DNA from: Paenibacillus doosanensis
Lineage (GTDB): Bacteria > Bacillota > Bacilli > Paenibacillales > NBRC-103111
NCBI RefSeq assembly: GCF_025060755.1
Contig: NZ_JANYUY010000001.1
Coordinates: forward strand, 372,001-436,000
Direction: 5' to 3'
Length of the DNA stretch: 64,000 nt
A program made the position numbers and the translations under genes. Shown here in pieces: positions 31,701 to 39,700 of the stretch. Position 1 is the stretch's first letter, and each line of letters opens with the position of its first letter. The notes under the pieces are model-generated. The model was not told the DNA's origin. It saw only the letters and a list, made by a program, of their open reading frames with translations, and made no database searches.

Positions 31701-33871
31701 AGCTTCTCCGCGGTTACCGACTGCTCGCGCAGCTGCTCGAAGCCCACGGCGCCGAAGGCGATATGGTGGATTTGCACGCCGCCAAAAGCCAGCTTGGATG
31801 CCGTCACCGACTGCTCTTGCAGCTGCTCGGTTCCTACGGCTCCTACGCTCAGCTGCTCGCACCCGACCGCACCCGGGTTCAGATGCTGCGTTTCGACCGC
31901 CCCTTGAGCCAGTTTGGAGCTTGTGACCGACTGGTCCTGCACATGGACCGAACCGACCGATCCTGGCGACAGATGAGCCGCTTTGACAGCCCCGTTCATC
32001 AGATGCTCGCTGAGCACCGATTGTTCCGCCAGCTTCTCCGACGTCACGGCGCGATCGGCCAATTTCTCCCGCGTTACCGCTTCCGTAGCCAGATGCGGCG
32101 CTTTGACGGCCGCCTTAGCCAAGCTTTGCGACTGGATCGAGCCCGCCGCCAAATGCTCTCCCAGCACTGCCTCGCGGCCAAGCTTTTCGCTCGTTACGCT
32201 GGAATGCGCCAGCTTGGCGGTAGTAATCGACAGATTCGTCAATTTATCCGTCGATACGGATTCGCTCGCCAGCTTCGACGTCGTTACGCTCTGATTGGCC
32301 AGTTGAACGCTTTGCACGGCTCCCTCCTGCAAATGCTGATGCTGAATGGAACCGTATGCCAGCTTCTCGGACGTAACCGCCCGATCTTGCAGCTTGGAGG
32401 TTACGACCGCATGATCCTGCAAATGATCCTTGGCGATTGAGTTCGGTCCGACATGGTCGGCCTGAACCGCCTTTTCGGCCAAATGGGCGCTTGTGACCGC
32501 ACCGGAGGACAAGTGATCTGCGGTTACCGATTTCTTGGCCAGCTTGCTCGATACGACGGACAAGTCCCCAAGCTTCCCTGAAGTGACTGCTCCGTCAGCC
32601 AGTTGGAAGGAACCGACGCTTTGTTCCGCAAGCTTTTTCGCCGTGACCGCTCCGTCCTTCAAATGCCGAGGCTCCACGCTTCCCGATTGCAAATGCACGG
32701 CTTCGATAATGAAATGATCCAAATGCATTCCGTTTACCGCATGTTTGGCAAGCTTATCCGCCGTAACCGCGCCATCCTGCAGATGGTCCTCATTTACGGA
32801 TTCGATAGCCAGATGCGTCTCGTTCACTTGATTAGGGGCGATATTGCCGCTGTGCACAATATCGTTGGCCAGATGCTCGTGCAAAACGACGCCCGACTGC
32901 AAATGCTCGGAAGCGACGCTCCAAGGAGCCAGCTTTTCTTCCGAAACCGACTGGTTCGCCAGCTTCTCTGCCGTAATTTCTCCGTCCGCGATTTTGCCGG
33001 CCGTAACGGAAAGATCTCGCAGTTTCTCCGTCGTTACGGACAAATCCGCCAGCTTAGCCGTATTAATAATGTAGTTCGCCAGGTTAGTCGTTTGAATCGT
33101 TCCGCTTTTAATTTTCTCCGAAGTGATGGATTGGTTAAGAATCTGCTCCCCCGTAATCGCTTCTTCCGCCAAATGCTTCGTATGAATCGAACGCTCCGCG
33201 ATCTTGATCGCATCGATCGTTTTATCGGCCAGCTTATCGGAGGTGATGCTGTTGTCCTGCAGTTTTTCGCCGCCGATCGTTCTTTCCTGAATTTTGTCTC
33301 CGGAGATCGCAAACGGGGCGATATGTTCTTCCGTGACTGCGCGGATGCTGAGCTTCTGCGAAGTTACGCTGCGGTCGCCGAGCTTCGACGTGGTGACCGC
33401 GTAATCGGAGAGCTGCTCGTGGCTGATCGAGCCGCGTTTGACTTTGCTCGCGTCAATCGCATTGCGGGCGACCTTCTCCTGGGTAACCGCCTCGTCAGCC
33501 AGGTCGTCGGTATATACGACCGGCCCGCTTACCGGAATTTGCTTGCGCTGCTGCAGCACCGGCTTGAAGGAGAGCGGTTTAGTCTCTTTCAATACAGCCG
33601 GCTCTTCTTTGACTTTCTCCTGCACTGGCGACACTTGCGGCTTTTGCGGAGCTTCCGGTTCCGTCGCCTTCGCCGCCGCGGCATCCTTAGTAAGAACTTC
33701 AGCCTCCGCCGGCAAGTGACTGATCAGCGCATCGCCTTCCTCTGCGCGGGGTTTTACATGCTTGCTGCTTGATGAAGCTTCATCGAGCCATTTTAACTCA
33801 TTAAACGCACCGCTTTGCTTTCTTCGAAGCGGAGATATTTTGGCGCCGGCCCGGCTGCTCTTTTTCCTCAT
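28739..33871 (-). CDS. giant repetitive surface protein with C-terminal WIAIGR-ending domain
   Basis: This 1,710-residue protein starts at ATG 33871, AGGAGG 8 nt upstream; a GTG six bases earlier is too close to the ribosome site. Residues 1-115 are basic then Ala/Glu/Pro-rich, with no signal peptide. Residues about 120-1,500 are an uninterrupted series of short units of the form (S/A)-V-T-x-x-K-L-x-x-G-A/S, each about 10-14 residues, a pattern expected to fold as a beta-helical or trimeric fibre. The last 90 residues (TVKRGTLQQFGLSSF...INWIAIGRK) are a distinct globular domain; similar Paenibacillus proteins are, as I recall, called WIAG-tail proteins. The lack of a secretion signal and a sigma-K-like promoter suggest assembly on the spore from the mother cell. 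Confidence 0.85.
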   Translation of the reverse strand: MRKKSSRAGAKISPLRRKQSGAFNELKWLDEASSSSKHVKPRAEEGDALISHLPAEAEVLTKDAAAAKATEPEAPQKPQVSPVQEKVKEEPAVLKETKPLSFKPVLQQRKQIPVSGPVVYTDDLADEAVTQEKVARNAIDASKVKRGSISHEQLSDYAVTTSKLGDRSVTSQKLSIRAVTEEHIAPFAISGDKIQERTIGGEKLQDNSITSDKLADKTIDAIKIAERSIHTKHLAEEAITGEQILNQSITSEKIKSGTIQTTNLANYIINTAKLADLSVTTEKLRDLSVTAGKIADGEITAEKLANQSVSEEKLAPWSVASEHLQSGVVLHEHLANDIVHSGNIAPNQVNETHLAIESVNEDHLQDGAVTADKLAKHAVNGMHLDHFIIEAVHLQSGSVEPRHLKDGAVTAKKLAEQSVGSFQLADGAVTSGKLGDLSVVSSKLAKKSVTADHLSSGAVTSAHLAEKAVQADHVGPNSIAKDHLQDHAVVTSKLQDRAVTSEKLAYGSIQHQHLQEGAVQSVQLANQSVTTSKLASESVSTDKLTNLSITTAKLAHSSVTSEKLGREAVLGEHLAAGSIQSQSLAKAAVKAPHLATEAVTREKLADRAVTSEKLAEQSVLSEHLMNGAVKAAHLSPGSVGSVHVQDQSVTSSKLAQGAVETQHLNPGAVGCEQLSVGAVGTEQLQEQSVTASKLAFGGVQIHHIAFGAVGFEQLREQSVTAEKLAPGAVEAGHLAAGTVGSSQLQEESVTAWKLAQGAVEARHLSTGIVGSEQLQDESVTAAKLAPGAVEAIHLSPGIVGSEQLQEQAVTGAKLAAGSVVADHLTEGSVGTAQLQEQAVTGAKLALGAVKSAHLAEGAIGREQIGDGAVGTEQLQDESVTAAKLAYGAVRSAHLTDQAVGSRQISEGAVGTSQLQDQAVTGSKLDWEAVGTNHLAPQSVGNAQLKDGSVTASKLASGAVIGEHLAERSVGPRELASGAVGEAHVADAAIGPRQLQENAVTAEKLAESVVNAVHLAPGAVGADTLQDGAVTGSKLTEGAVESRHLSAGSVGREALSEGSVGTGQLEDGAVTGSKLTEGAVETRHLSAGSVGREALSEGSVGTGQLEDGAVTGSKLTEGAVESRHLSAGSVGREALSEGSVGTGQLEDGAVTGSKLTEGAVETRHLSADSVGREALSEGSVGTGQLEDGAVTGSKLTEGAVESRHLSAGSVGREALGEGSVGTGQLEDGAVTGSKLTEGAVESRHLSAGSVGREALGEGSVGTGQLQDGAVTGSKLTEGAVETRHLSAGSVGREALGEGSVGTGQLEDGAVTGSKLTEGAVESRHLSTGSVGREALGEGSVGTGQLEDGAVTGSKLSAGSVGREALSEGSVGTGQLEDGAVTAAKLGAAAVQRGHIAAGAVGAEQLAADSVDIAALKDASVTGSKLALGVVESRHIAMEAIGTVKLQDLSITAAKLALGAVESRHLSQDAVSAAKLQNGSVTEQKLEDGSVTGRKLAQGSVGTEHLTVDSIDGLHIKQESISGYHLLPGSISLLHLEPGLMKQISAAASAAVQRPQEPDITPDEPDAAAQAEQEGDGLEQPVPSTVEDAEADVQTAALAAEPVDGEPLQQASAQPRHHAYETVQTVKRGTLQQFGLSSFTLKVEEESADLVVVFDEEFADDAYVFVATTSHPSCFAVVREKWRDGAVIQIVRSQFAPQLEGMINWIAIGRKS
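29747..30796 (-). repeat. tandem array of near-identical 120-bp coding units
   Basis: Eight complete 120-bp units and one 90-bp unit encode a 40-residue block starting DGAVTGSKLTEGAVE and continuing SRHLSAGSVGREAL(S/G)EG. Neighbouring units differ at only a few bases (S/T after the Glu, S/G before EGS, one D for G). The rest of the gene has the same protein pattern but diverged DNA, so this block expanded recently. Confidence 0.92.
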
Positions 33872-33947
33872 CTGCACTTCCTCCTGTGTGGTTGGCCCGT
33901 AGTTTTATGCATATGTCAGACTTTTGCAACCTTAAAGTAGTCTTTTG

Positions 33948-33975
33948 TAACATATGCATTTACCTAGAAGGAAGT
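33948..33975 (-). promoter_or_regulatory. sigma-K-like promoter of the giant repetitive-protein gene
   Basis: On the minus strand AC (33975-33974), 17 nt, then CATATGTTA (33956-33948): exact AC-N17-CATANNNTA. The start codon is 77 nt downstream. Two similar 13-nt stretches (AGACTTTTGCAAC and AGTCTTTTGTAAC on the plus strand), each next to CATATG, lie in the leader. Confidence 0.5.
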
Positions 33976-34021
33976 CATTAGGCCCGGGAAAAATAGGCTC
34001 ACACCTATCCGAAATGGAAGC

Positions 34022-35524
34022 TTAACGGCCTTCACGCTCCCGCAGCGCATCTATGACGGCTTCGCGGTCGTCGAAATGCATTCGCCGGCCGTTCATGAAT
34101 TGGTAGTCTTCGTGACCTTTGCCGGCGACGATTACGACATCCCCTTCACCTGCAAGCATCACAGCCCGGCGAATCGCATCCGCCCGGTCGGCAATCATTT
34201 CGCAGTGCGAAGCCGGAAAGCCCTCTTCCACAATCCCTCGCCCTATATCCTGCATAATGGCATCGGGATGCTCATAACGGGGATTATCCGACGTTACGAT
34301 AATCCGCCCGCATAGCCGAGCCGCGATCCTGCCCATTTCAGGCCGCTTGGCGCGGTCCCTGTCGCCTCCGCAGCCGAATACGGCAACCAGTTGACCGCGG
34401 GTAAATCCGCGGGCGGCGCGCAGCGCTTGCGCCAGACCGTCCGGCGTATGGGCATAGTCGATCAACACGGTGAACGGCTGGCCTTCGTCTATCGTTTCCA
34501 TCCTGCCTCTGACAGGCTTCATACCCGCCATATATCGTGCCGCCTCCGCAATTTCTATTCCTTCGGGAATGACGGCCGCGATTGCCGCCAGCGCATTGTA
34601 TACGTTGAACAAACCGACCAAAGGGAGCCGAACGGCGGCCGACTGCCCGAGGTACGACACGTCGAACTGCGTTCCCGATGCGCTGAGCCGGATATTTGCC
34701 GCCGTCACATCGGCTTTATTGTTTATTCCATAGGTAACGATTTGCGCCGTCGTCTGCCTTCGGCAATAATCCGAAGCGGAATCATCCGCATTAAGCACGG
34801 CAACCGCCCCGGCGCCGTCGCTGCTGCAAGCGTTGCCGAGACGTGAAAACAAGAGCCCCTTGGCCTCCAAATAGTTATCCATGGTCAGATGATAATCCAG
34901 ATGGTCCTGAGTCAAGTTGGTAAACACCGCAGTATGAAAACGGGTGCCGATGACCCGGCCCAAGTCGAGTCCTTGCGATGTAACCTCCATCACGCAATAA
35001 TCCGCCCTGGCGTCGGCCATCCGGCGCAAATTATTCTGTAGGTCCGGCGGTTCCTGCGTATTGTTGGCAAAAAACGTCTCCTCCTGTCCGATCCGCGTGT
35101 ACAGATTGCCCATTAATCCGGTATGAAAGCCATGCTCTTTTAACAGATGCTCGATCAAATGACTCGTCGTCGTCTTGCCGTTCGTTCCCGTAATGCCGAT
35201 GACCTTGAGCCGCGTGCTAGGATAATCGTAAAAACGCGAGGCGGCGGCAGCCAAGGCGTACCTTGCATCCTTAACATAAATAAGCGGCACGTCCCCGCTT
35301 TCTGCAACATCCCGCTCCACTACCAGCGCCGCCGCTCCCCTTCGCACCGCATCCCCGGCGTAAGCATGGCGGTCCTCCAAAATACCCGGGGAACCGGGAA
35401 TGCAGACAAACAAATCTCCGGGGCGAACGCGCCGGGAATCCATCTGCACGCCGGTGATGTCAACCGTATCATCGCCTGTCCTGCGAATCGTATGCAAACC
35501 TGAAAGCAGCCTTCTTAGCTCCAT
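34022..35524 (-). CDS. murE: UDP-N-acetylmuramoyl-tripeptide synthetase (MurE homologue)
   Basis: This 500-residue Mur ligase has the ATP-binding motif GITGTNGKTTTSH at about 110-121. The carbamylated-Lys region and central domain follow, and the C-terminal domain carries the motif SDNPRYEHPDAI at about 408. DNPR is the signature for meso-diaminopimelate as the added amino acid. The start at 35524 has AGGAGG upstream. It is a lone gene, not in a division/cell-wall cluster, so it may be an additional paralogue rather than the housekeeping copy. Cytoplasmic peptidoglycan precursor synthesis is the expected role. Confidence 0.9.
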   Translation of the reverse strand: MELRRLLSGLHTIRRTGDDTVDITGVQMDSRRVRPGDLFVCIPGSPGILEDRHAYAGDAVRRGAAALVVERDVAESGDVPLIYVKDARYALAAAASRFYDYPSTRLKVIGITGTNGKTTTSHLIEHLLKEHGFHTGLMGNLYTRIGQEETFFANNTQEPPDLQNNLRRMADARADYCVMEVTSQGLDLGRVIGTRFHTAVFTNLTQDHLDYHLTMDNYLEAKGLLFSRLGNACSSDGAGAVAVLNADDSASDYCRRQTTAQIVTYGINNKADVTAANIRLSASGTQFDVSYLGQSAAVRLPLVGLFNVYNALAAIAAVIPEGIEIAEAARYMAGMKPVRGRMETIDEGQPFTVLIDYAHTPDGLAQALRAARGFTRGQLVAVFGCGGDRDRAKRPEMGRIAARLCGRIIVTSDNPRYEHPDAIMQDIGRGIVEEGFPASHCEMIADRADAIRRAVMLAGEGDVVIVAGKGHEDYQFMNGRRMHFDDREAVIDALREREGR

Positions 35525-35662
35525 CGCTTATCCTCCTGTCGGCTCCATCGTCTTACTTGGATACCTTATTGTATTACCATTTTAAGGGCATTATTTTTCC
35601 CGTATCCAAAAATGACGCCGATGTTATCCAGATGTCAGAAAAGGCTGCGCCAACGGCAAAAA

Positions 35663-35683
35663 GAGCCTCGCATAACGAGGCTC
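35663..35683 (-). terminator. intrinsic terminator of the chromate transporter pair
   Basis: The arms GAGCCTCG and CGAGGCTC with a 5-nt loop are followed on the minus strand by TTTTT. It lies 27 bp after the second chrA gene. Confidence 0.8.
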
Positions 35684-35709
35684 GCCGGTGAAAAAGCATC
35701 CTATTAGAT

Positions 35710-36246
35710 TTAGTAGAAAAACGCTGTGCCCATCAAAGCCGATACCGACAAAACGACCAGCGGGTGAAGCCGGTATTTGGCGGTACCAATGACGGCGAAA
35801 GCGAATATAATGACGAGGGCTGCGGTATGGGCATTGATTCCGAGAACCGTCGATCCGCCCGCCCCTACGCGGTAAGCCGCGAATATGACCATCGCCGCCA
35901 CCATCGGTTTAAGCCCGTAAAAAATCGCCTGCATCCATCCGTTATTGCTTTTTTTATAGAAAAAAATAGCCAATGCGATAATGATAAGAAAGGAAGGAAG
36001 AATCATGCCGATGACGGACACGACCGCACCCGGCATTCCGGACGTTTTGAATCCGATCAGCACCGCGCTGTTCGTAGCGATGGGTCCGGGCGACATCCCC
36101 GCTAACGATACGGCCTCGGCAAAATGCTCCGGCGTCATCCATTGATGCTGCAGCACCTCATGCTCAATGACGGAGAGAATCGCATATCCGCCGCCGAAGG
36201 AAACGAGGCCTACCTTAAAAAAAGTCCAAAACAACGCTAGCAGCAT
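35710..36246 (-). CDS. chromate transporter subunit (CHR domain, second half)
   Basis: This 178-residue membrane protein starts MLLALFWTFFKVGLVSFGGGYAILSVIEHEVL, the CHR-domain signature (F-x-x-x-x-x-x-S-F-G-G-G). SLAGMSPGPIATNSAVLIGF is the second conserved motif, followed by four to five hydrophobic helices. Together with the upstream 218-residue protein it forms the two-gene, half-size type of ChrA transporter common in bacilli. Chromate efflux is the family role; the physiological anion here is unknown. Confidence 0.88.
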   Translation of the reverse strand: MLLALFWTFFKVGLVSFGGGYAILSVIEHEVLQHQWMTPEHFAEAVSLAGMSPGPIATNSAVLIGFKTSGMPGAVVSVIGMILPSFLIIIALAIFFYKKSNNGWMQAIFYGLKPMVAAMVIFAAYRVGAGGSTVLGINAHTAALVIIFAFAVIGTAKYRLHPLVVLSVSALMGTAFFY

Positions 36247-36274
36247 AATTTCTGCGTCCTTTCCTCAGAAGCCG

Positions 36275-36931
36275 TCATATTCCGTCTCCCCATATATATT
36301 GCCCGGGTCCTGCGGCCGCCGGAACGACGGAATCGCGCTTATCCGGCTTGCCTTCCTTTAATCCCCGTCCCAGCTTCTGCTTCCACTTGAAACACATAAC
36401 GCCGACGAGTGTGCCGATCAATAGCAGCACGGCCGGATGCCAGCCGGAGAATACGAGCGCCGCCAAGGCTCCCAGCAAAATCAGCAGCGTCGTTTTATCG
36501 GATACGGACGACTTGAACATGCGCCACCCGGCTACGGCGATGAAGGCGACTACCGCGGCATGAATGCCTTCGAAAGCGGCCGTTACTTTCTTCGCATCGT
36601 GGACCGCCGAATAACCGATCGTAAGAAGGAGCATAATAATAAAAGTCGGAAGAGATATGCCGAGAACCGCGGCAACGGCACCCGGCAGCCCAGCCAAACG
36701 ATATCCGACCAATGTAGCGGCATTAACGCCGATGCCCCCGGGAGCCGAACCGGCGATGGATAAGGCTTGACTCATTTCCTCCGCGTCCATCCAGCCCCTT
36801 TGTTCCACAATCTCCTTCTCGATAGCCGGAATCATCGCGTATCCGCCGCCGAATGTAATCGGACTGATTTTACAAAAAGACCAAAAAACTCCCCACAGTA
36901 AAGACGCCTTTTTTTTATTTTCTTTGTTCAT
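36275..36931 (-). CDS. chromate transporter subunit (CHR domain, first half)
   Basis: This 218-residue membrane protein has FWSFCKISPITFGGGYAMIPAIEKEIV and SIAGSAPGGIGVNAATLVGYRLAGLPGAV, the two CHR motifs, and a basic 35-residue C-terminal tail. It is the first gene of a pair with the 178-residue protein 28 bp downstream; the two probably assemble as a heterodimer. The start ATG 36931 follows CAGGGGGGATG. Confidence 0.88.
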   Translation of the reverse strand: MNKENKKKASLLWGVFWSFCKISPITFGGGYAMIPAIEKEIVEQRGWMDAEEMSQALSIAGSAPGGIGVNAATLVGYRLAGLPGAVAAVLGISLPTFIIMLLLTIGYSAVHDAKKVTAAFEGIHAAVVAFIAVAGWRMFKSSVSDKTTLLILLGALAALVFSGWHPAVLLLIGTLVGVMCFKWKQKLGRGLKEGKPDKRDSVVPAAAGPGQYIWGDGI

Positions 36932-37060
36932 GATGCAGCATCCCCCCTGTTAAAAACCGATCTTATCGTTCATGTCCATTATATACTACTTATTATCTTT
37001 TTGGAATAAACTTTGACATAAAACTTTTTTATTTTAAATGAAAAGTCCGTTTATGCACAA

Positions 37061-37083
37061 AAAGAGGCCTAATCGGCCTCTTT
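37061..37083. terminator. bidirectional intrinsic terminator
   Basis: AAAGAGGCC, a 5-nt loop and GGCCTCTTT, flanked by A and T runs on both sides. It ends the CotSA-like gene (37136, minus strand). The rest of the 36932-37135 gap is AT-rich and holds the chromate-operon promoter region. Confidence 0.75.
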
Positions 37084-37135
37084 TTTCAGCGGAATACTAT
37101 GAATTGAATTTCAACTTAATTTCATTTTAGAATTT

Positions 37136-38287
37136 TCAATATAACCCATATAATTCCATCCATCGCCTTGCCGTACATTCCCAAGTAAACTGTTCGCGAA
37201 CCTTCCTCAGGCTTTCTTCCCCAAGTTGTTTGGCCAATTCCTGACGAGTCAGCACAGTGGAAACCCACTGCGGCAGCTCCTTGCCCAGCAGCGGCGCATC
37301 GATCAAGTAGCCCGTCACCCCATGCTCGATAATTTCTTTCATTCCCCCCACGCGGGTAGCCGCCACCGGAACGCCCGAGGCCATTGCCTCCACGTTGACC
37401 AAACCGAAAGCTTCCCTGCTGTTGGAGGGAACGACGAGAATATCGGCCAATCCGAACCACGACGCGATTTGATTATGCGGAACATATGGGATGAAGCGAA
37501 CCCGCTTCTTCATCTTGGCCCCCATGCGGTGCAGTCGCCTCACATAAGGCGTCGTGCGTTTCGAGCCGTAGAACGCCCCGCCCACGACCAGCAGAACCGC
37601 GTCCGGCACAAGCTTGGCGATTCGCGGCATCGCCCGCAGCAGATGATGGACTCCTTTTATTTCGATAAGACGCCCTACATATAAAATGATCTTTTTACCG
37701 CTAAGCCCCATACTCCTAAGCATTCTCTCCCGTCTTGCGGCACCTTCCTCCGTCCAGCGGGAAGTAAACTTCTCTGTATCGACGCCCAGATGGTTGACTA
37801 CGATGTTACCGCTTATGGAGGGGGCCATCCGTTTCAGCCGTTCCATAAGATAGCTGCTGTTGACGACAATCCGGTCGGCCGCAGCCAGACAATCTTGCAG
37901 CTCGGCTCTGCCGATATGACGCCCCGAAACGAAAGTAAGCGAGTGAAGGACAAGCCAGATTTGGGCTTTCGGATGATGACGGCGTAAATAACGGACGAAG
38001 CGCGGGCGGTTTTCCACCTGAATGATTTGCGGCTTGTATTCGAAGAGCTTCCGGCTTACGTGGCGAATATAAGCTGAAGGGGTAGGCGCAGGCACCCTCA
38101 CGTAGCGGACGCCGCCCACATTCTCCAGTTTCGGTCTGATCCCGGACATTCTGCCGAACACAACCGGACTTACTCTGGCGGTCATGCGTTTGGCCACCTG
38201 TTCGATCACAAGCTCGACCGAGCTGCTCGTTGCCGAGGGAATGACGAAAGAACCCGGAGATACGATAGCGATCACAGGACGTTCCAT
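37136..38287 (-). CDS. GT4 glycosyltransferase, spore coat CotSA-like
   Basis: This 383-residue GT-B-fold transferase starts at ATG 38287, with AGGAGG 7 nt upstream; the longer frame from 38311 was rejected for that reason. The acceptor half includes QIIQVENRPRFVRYLRR and the donor half IILYVGRLIEIKGVHHLLRAM and VVPSNSREAFGLVNVEAMASGVPVAAT (E-x7-E motif). This layout resembles CotSA and YtcC, spore-coat glycosyltransferases of B. subtilis. Its divergent partner is a YheC/D-type coat-associated protein, which supports a spore role. Confidence 0.85.
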   Translation of the reverse strand: MERPVIAIVSPGSFVIPSATSSSVELVIEQVAKRMTARVSPVVFGRMSGIRPKLENVGGVRYVRVPAPTPSAYIRHVSRKLFEYKPQIIQVENRPRFVRYLRRHHPKAQIWLVLHSLTFVSGRHIGRAELQDCLAAADRIVVNSSYLMERLKRMAPSISGNIVVNHLGVDTEKFTSRWTEEGAARRERMLRSMGLSGKKIILYVGRLIEIKGVHHLLRAMPRIAKLVPDAVLLVVGGAFYGSKRTTPYVRRLHRMGAKMKKRVRFIPYVPHNQIASWFGLADILVVPSNSREAFGLVNVEAMASGVPVAATRVGGMKEIIEHGVTGYLIDAPLLGKELPQWVSTVLTRQELAKQLGEESLRKVREQFTWECTARRWMELYGLY

Positions 38288-38512
38288 GCTGCCGCCTCCT
38301 CTGTGACACAATTCCGTTCATAATGCAATGTATTCAACTGCAGAGCTACGTGGAACGGCATAGGGACGACTCCCTAACCGAGAAGACGGGACAGGCGCCT
38401 CAATGTTCAATGAATGCCTACCGCATTTGTCCATTACCTGTTCGAAAGCGGCGGCATAAGCTGTATAAAGACTCGAATGCAAGGCCATTTTCGCACAAAA
38501 GGAGTGAGCCTC

Positions 38513-39700
38513 ATGGAGTCTCCCTACGTAGGCATCCTAGTCAACGACAAGCTGCACAGCCGGCTCCCGTCAGGGAACACCCAATACGAAGCCGTGGATT
38601 TTTACGTGGAGGCCGCCGGAGAATACGGATTAACCCCTTGTTTTTTTCGCATTCAAGACGTTAAGCGCGATACGTTCCGGGTCAACGCTTACGTCAAGGA
38701 GAACGGCCGCTTCGTGCAAAAGCATATTCCGCTGCCGGCCGTCATTCATAACCGGGCCATTTACAACGGATCGGCCGAATATAACGAATTATCGTCCTGG
38801 GTAGCCGGCGGAACCCGTCTGTTCAACCAATGGAACCGCTACGGCAAGCTGCGGGTTCACGAGCTGCTCATGCAGAATCCCGACCTTCGCCCGCATCTGC
38901 CCGGAACCTCGGCGGCGAACACGACGAATATCGGTATCATGATGAAGCTGTACGACAAAATCATTATCAAGCCGGATCGGAGCAGTATCGGAAGAGGCGT
39001 CATGCTGCTGCAAAAAATCGCTTCCGGCTGGAAGCTCACCTATCCGGTCAGCCTCAGCGTGCGTAACAAAAAGAAGCGGCATCTTCGCTTCCGCGGCCCC
39101 CGGCTTCCGGCGCTACTCGTTCGGCGGCTGAAAAAAATGCCGTATATCGTGCAGCAATGTCTCGCCTTAGCGACCTATCGCGGCAGACCGTTCGATCTGC
39201 GCGTTTCCGTGCAGCGGGACGGATCGGGCCTGTGGCAGGTCACGGGACTTGTAGCCAAGGTTGCGCCCAAAGGCAGCTTTCTGACTAACGTGGCACAGGG
39301 CGGTACCGTGCACCGGCTCGAAGACATCCTCGCAGAAGAATACCCGCTGCTTGACGGGCAGCTCGTCTACGCGCAGCTGTGCGATTTCTCGCTGCGGGTT
39401 TGCCGTTATCTCGGCGAACAGCTGCCTCATCTGGCCGATCTCGGTCTCGACGTCGGAATGACCAAAGACGGCTATCCCCTCTTCGTTGAATGCAACGGCA
39501 AGGACCAGCGGTACAGTCTGCGGGAAGCCGGGCTGCTCGACGAATGGAAAGCTTCGTTTTTCAACCCGATCGCCTACTCCAAATATTTGCTGGATAGCTG
39601 CGTCAAAGAACAAATCCCCCAAAAGCCATCCATGCCGCTACGCGGCACCACAGACAATGGAAATGGGGTACCAAGAGTAATTTCCAGGGTAGTGACGTGA
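38513..39700 (+). CDS. YheC/YheD-family endospore coat-associated ATP-grasp protein with altered C-terminus
   Basis: This 395-residue protein starts at ATG 38513, with AAGGAGTGAGC upstream. Core features are YVGILVNDKLH, IHNRAIYNGSAEYNEL and the ATP-grasp segments KLYDKIIIKPDRSSIGRGVMLLQ and FDLRVSVQRDGSGLWQVTGLVAKV, then GLDVGMTKDGYPLFVECNGKDQRY. This is the pattern of YheC/YheD proteins associated with the spore coat. From residue 366 (base 39608) to the stop, the reading frame runs through repeat copy C, so the last 30 residues derive from the repeat and the native C-terminus is lost. The catalytic core looks complete. Confidence 0.87.
   Translation: MESPYVGILVNDKLHSRLPSGNTQYEAVDFYVEAAGEYGLTPCFFRIQDVKRDTFRVNAYVKENGRFVQKHIPLPAVIHNRAIYNGSAEYNELSSWVAGGTRLFNQWNRYGKLRVHELLMQNPDLRPHLPGTSAANTTNIGIMMKLYDKIIIKPDRSSIGRGVMLLQKIASGWKLTYPVSLSVRNKKKRHLRFRGPRLPALLVRRLKKMPYIVQQCLALATYRGRPFDLRVSVQRDGSGLWQVTGLVAKVAPKGSFLTNVAQGGTVHRLEDILAEEYPLLDGQLVYAQLCDFSLRVCRYLGEQLPHLADLGLDVGMTKDGYPLFVECNGKDQRYSLREAGLLDEWKASFFNPIAYSKYLLDSCVKEQIPQKPSMPLRGTTDNGNGVPRVISRVVT

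Noticed and set aside
29394-33772. Long plus-strand frames opposite the giant repetitive gene
   Set aside because: The repeated codon pattern of the real gene keeps the antisense frames open; no ribosome sites or domains are seen.
35710-36931. Frameshifted single chromate transporter
   Set aside because: Both halves have proper starts and complete CHR motifs; two-gene transporters are common in this group.
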